Below are positions 62,107 to 64,000 of a stretch of DNA of 64,000 nucleotides, one piece after another. A program made the translations under genes and the position numbers. The notes under the pieces are model-generated. The model was not told where the DNA came from and made no database searches. It worked only from the letters and a program-made list of their open reading frames with translations. This stretch comes from UBA2882 sp045542735 (GTDB lineage: Bacteria; Bacillota; Clostridia; Lachnospirales; Lachnospiraceae), in the NCBI GenBank assembly GCA_045542735.1, contig JAZQLQ010000015.1:1-64000 (forward strand), given 5' to 3'. The number at the start of each line of letters is the position of its first letter. The first letter of the stretch is position 1.

Positions 62107-64000
62107 TGGAACAGATTTTATATTCTAAATTTTCAAATGAAAGAAATAGAGAACTGGCTATCCGAACAGATATCTTGCAGGACGAAGCGGGTAAACGTGT
62201 GGTAAGAAAAATGCCTTTATTTGATGAGGGCAAAGTGCACGTATTAAAATCCTTGGAATGGGAGAAAAGACTGTCAGAAAAGTATCAGGATACTTGTATT
62301 CGTTTGAATCATGGAGAGCAGGATGGAGACGGCATCCGTTTTGAATATCTTGAAGGAAAAACATTGGAGACCATATTAGATGATCTGTATATGGATGGAA
62401 ACTATGAAAAACTCCTGGAAGTTTTTGGCCAATATGTTGAATGGATCAAAAAAGCCAATGGCACAAAACAGTTCCGTATTACAGATGAATTTGAAAAAGT
62501 ATTTGGAAGTGTATGGTTAAATAAAGAATTGATAGCCGCAGATGTCAATAACATTGATATGGTTGTGGGAAATATCATTGTTCAGAACGATACTTGGAAT
62601 GTGATTGATTACGAATGGACCTTTGATTTCCCTATACCGGTAAATTTTGTTATTTTCAGAATGATCTTTTATTATGTATATGCAACTGCTAAAAGAGAAG
62701 AGTTAAAGGATATTGGATTTTACCGGATTTTTGGGATTTCTGATAGAGAGCAGGAAATATATCTACAGATGGAACAGACGTTCCAGAGATATATTATCAG
62801 TGATATTACGCCTATTCGCGAGATGTACAGTGGGATCTCAGTGGGAAGTATCGGCATAGAAGAACTACTGCAAATGTCCAATCAAACATTTGAAAGCAGG
62901 AAAATGCAGGTGTATTTTGACTGTGGAGAAGGATTTTCGGAGCAAAACTCCATTTGGATATATCCGCAGACTGAATCGGATGGTTTATTAAAATATAACA
63001 TTGCACTTAAGGAAGATGTAAGAGCTGTACGTATTGATCCTTCCAATGAACCATGTCTGCTTTCTGTCAAAAAAATGTTGGGAAAGTCGCGGTATGAATA
63101 TGAATTAGACTATAACACAAACGCAGTGGAACTTCGTAATAATATGTACTTATTTGCGTGCGAAGATCCTCAGGTTTGTATTGCAGATGTTATGCCCGGC
63201 ACTTATTGCATTCAACTGGATGCAGTAAAAGAAGCAATCACAGAAGAATTTGCGAAAGGAATCCGCCTAGGCTTTGATAAAACATCTATCGAGTACGAAA
63301 AGTATTTGAATGAACGGGAATTGTTGGTTCATCAGGCAATGGTTGAGTTGCCCATGAGAATTCAGCAAGTGGCAGATTTGGATCACAGACTTTACATGGC
63401 AGAAAAATCCTTTCATGAGATACAGGGTAGTTTTTGTTGGAAGATAACTAAGCCTATCCGTGTGATAATGAGCATTATAAAACCGTTTTTCAATGCCAGA
63501 CCCGGATTTAAGAAATGGCTTAAAAATATAAAACGTTTATTAACCATGGGTCCAAAAAGAATGAAAGAATTTAATGCCAACGAGCGTATTGCGAAGAGAA
63601 GTTTTCATATACAAGTTGAATTGGATTTTCTTAGTAAAGACGGACTGATTACAGAAGCAGAAAAACAAGTTGATCATACAACTATGTTTAGCGTTGTCAT
63701 GTGTGTAAAAAATACGCCTGAAATCACACTTCGCAAGGCAATTGAGTCGGTTCTTTCGCAGACGTATGAAGGATTGGAGCTGTGTATTCTTGATCATAGC
63801 GATAAGAAACACCGATATGTGAGAAATATTGTGAAAGATTATGCGTGTTATGATGGCCGTATTCGCTACAACAAAGGTATTGCAGATGCCAAGGGGCAAT
63901 ATTTGGTAATGTATGCTGAAGATGCGTTTATGCATCCATCCTTGTTGTACAAGACGTTGCAAATGATAAAAACGCGCAATGCGGATTTTGTGTATACAGA
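62106..64000 (+). CDS. Kinase-like / GT2 multi-domain glycosyltransferase (3' end beyond window)
   Basis: The reading frame is open from the ATG at 62106 to the window edge (631 codons) and is incomplete. Residues 1 to about 200 look like an aminoglycoside-phosphotransferase/protein-kinase fold: NIDMVVGNIIVQ holds a catalytic D-x4-N arrangement and VIDYEW the metal-binding Asp. A middle part (about 210-440) is unassigned. A coiled/helical connector with FCWKITKPIRVIM, a motif often seen in large glycosyltransferases, precedes a GT2 domain that begins near residue 530 (FSVVMCVKNTPEITLRKAI, SVLSQTYEGLELCILD). It is translationally coupled to the methyltransferase. Confidence 0.78.
   Translation, partial: MEQILYSKFSNERNRELAIRTDILQDEAGKRVVRKMPLFDEGKVHVLKSLEWEKRLSEKYQDTCIRLNHGEQDGDGIRFEYLEGKTLETILDDLYMDGNYEKLLEVFGQYVEWIKKANGTKQFRITDEFEKVFGSVWLNKELIAADVNNIDMVVGNIIVQNDTWNVIDYEWTFDFPIPVNFVIFRMIFYYVYATAKREELKDIGFYRIFGISDREQEIYLQMEQTFQRYIISDITPIREMYSGISVGSIGIEELLQMSNQTFESRKMQVYFDCGEGFSEQNSIWIYPQTESDGLLKYNIALKEDVRAVRIDPSNEPCLLSVKKMLGKSRYEYELDYNTNAVELRNNMYLFACEDPQVCIADVMPGTYCIQLDAVKEAITEEFAKGIRLGFDKTSIEYEKYLNERELLVHQAMVELPMRIQQVADLDHRLYMAEKSFHEIQGSFCWKITKPIRVIMSIIKPFFNARPGFKKWLKNIKRLLTMGPKRMKEFNANERIAKRSFHIQVELDFLSKDGLITEAEKQVDHTTMFSVVMCVKNTPEITLRKAIESVLSQTYEGLELCILDHSDKKHRYVRNIVKDYACYDGRIRYNKGIADAKGQYLVMYAEDAFMHPSLLYKTLQMIKTRNADFVYT

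Noticed and set aside
1..64000. tRNA or rRNA genes.
   Set aside because: I saw no cloverleaf-like segment with conserved T-loop and no rRNA signature in intergenic regions. A tRNAscan-type run would be decisive.

Overview
The window is a bacterial chromosome segment of moderate to low G+C content. It fits a Clostridia member, most likely the family Lachnospiraceae. This rests on several proteins with a Spo0A-type DNA-binding domain, strong Gram-positive ribosome binding sites, PD-(D/E)XK (Rpn/YhgA-like) nuclease-transposase genes typical of gut Lachnospiraceae, and secreted proteins with GBS Bsp-like repeats. Most of the window is one large cell-surface polysaccharide locus, interrupted around 43.6-58.3 kb by an accessory and cell-wall-enzyme island.

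Layout. 0-1.7 kb: an Rpn-like nuclease and a fucosyltransferase-like gene. 1.8-14.5 kb: a long co-directional operon with GT4, GT-C and GT2 glycosyltransferases, an SGNH hydrolase, a dolichol-phosphate-mannose-synthase-like GT2 with its DUF2304 partner, two NAD(P)-dependent sugar oxidoreductases, RfbD and three consecutive membrane O-acyltransferases. 14.6-24.1 kb: two large GT-C-type membrane proteins, a sialyltransferase-like gene, a Wzx flippase, and a 3-amino-sugar module (3,4-ketoisomerase plus aminotransferase) with a polyprenyl-phosphate GT2. A roughly 500 bp imperfect palindrome lies between two convergent genes at 18.3-18.8 kb. 24.2-31.2 kb: a YuiD-like protein, an AraC-type regulator, and a GDP-mannose/GDP-fucose supply operon (gmd, fcl, manC and a three-domain mannose-6-phosphate isomerase fusion). 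31.4-34.3 kb: a stand-alone Spo0A DNA-binding domain, a NeuB-like synthase without its SAF domain, and the initiating sugar-phosphate transferase. 34.4-43.6 kb: a teichoic-acid-like phosphopolymer line with an ABC exporter pair, two Stealth phosphotransferases, a CDP-glycerol-transferase/GT4 fusion, a TagA/WecG enzyme and a Wzy/ligase.

43.6-49.5 kb is the most unusual part. A JAMM-like protein and a small partner lie next to an AgrC-type GHKL sensor kinase. Divergent from the kinase is a 19-residue, charge-free, tryptophan-rich peptide ORF with a very good ribosome binding site. Two response regulators with Spo0A-type output domains follow a few kilobases away. A type III toxin-antitoxin module (ToxN/AbiQ/CptN-like toxin, upstream RNA with its own promoter and terminator) and a decayed Rpn gene sit between kinase and regulators. 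I infer a possible peptide-kinase-Spo0A-like signalling circuit split by a mobile insertion. 49.7-58.3 kb encodes two large secreted proteins, a papain-like protease and an amidase/glucosaminidase, both carrying GBS Bsp-like repeats.

58.4-64 kb resumes polysaccharide synthesis: RfbC, a second ABC exporter whose ATPase has a C-terminal glycan-recognition domain, a methyltransferase, and an incomplete kinase-like/GT2 protein. The last two resemble a split WbdD-type chain-capping system. Functions are assigned from recognised motifs and family knowledge. No database search was run.
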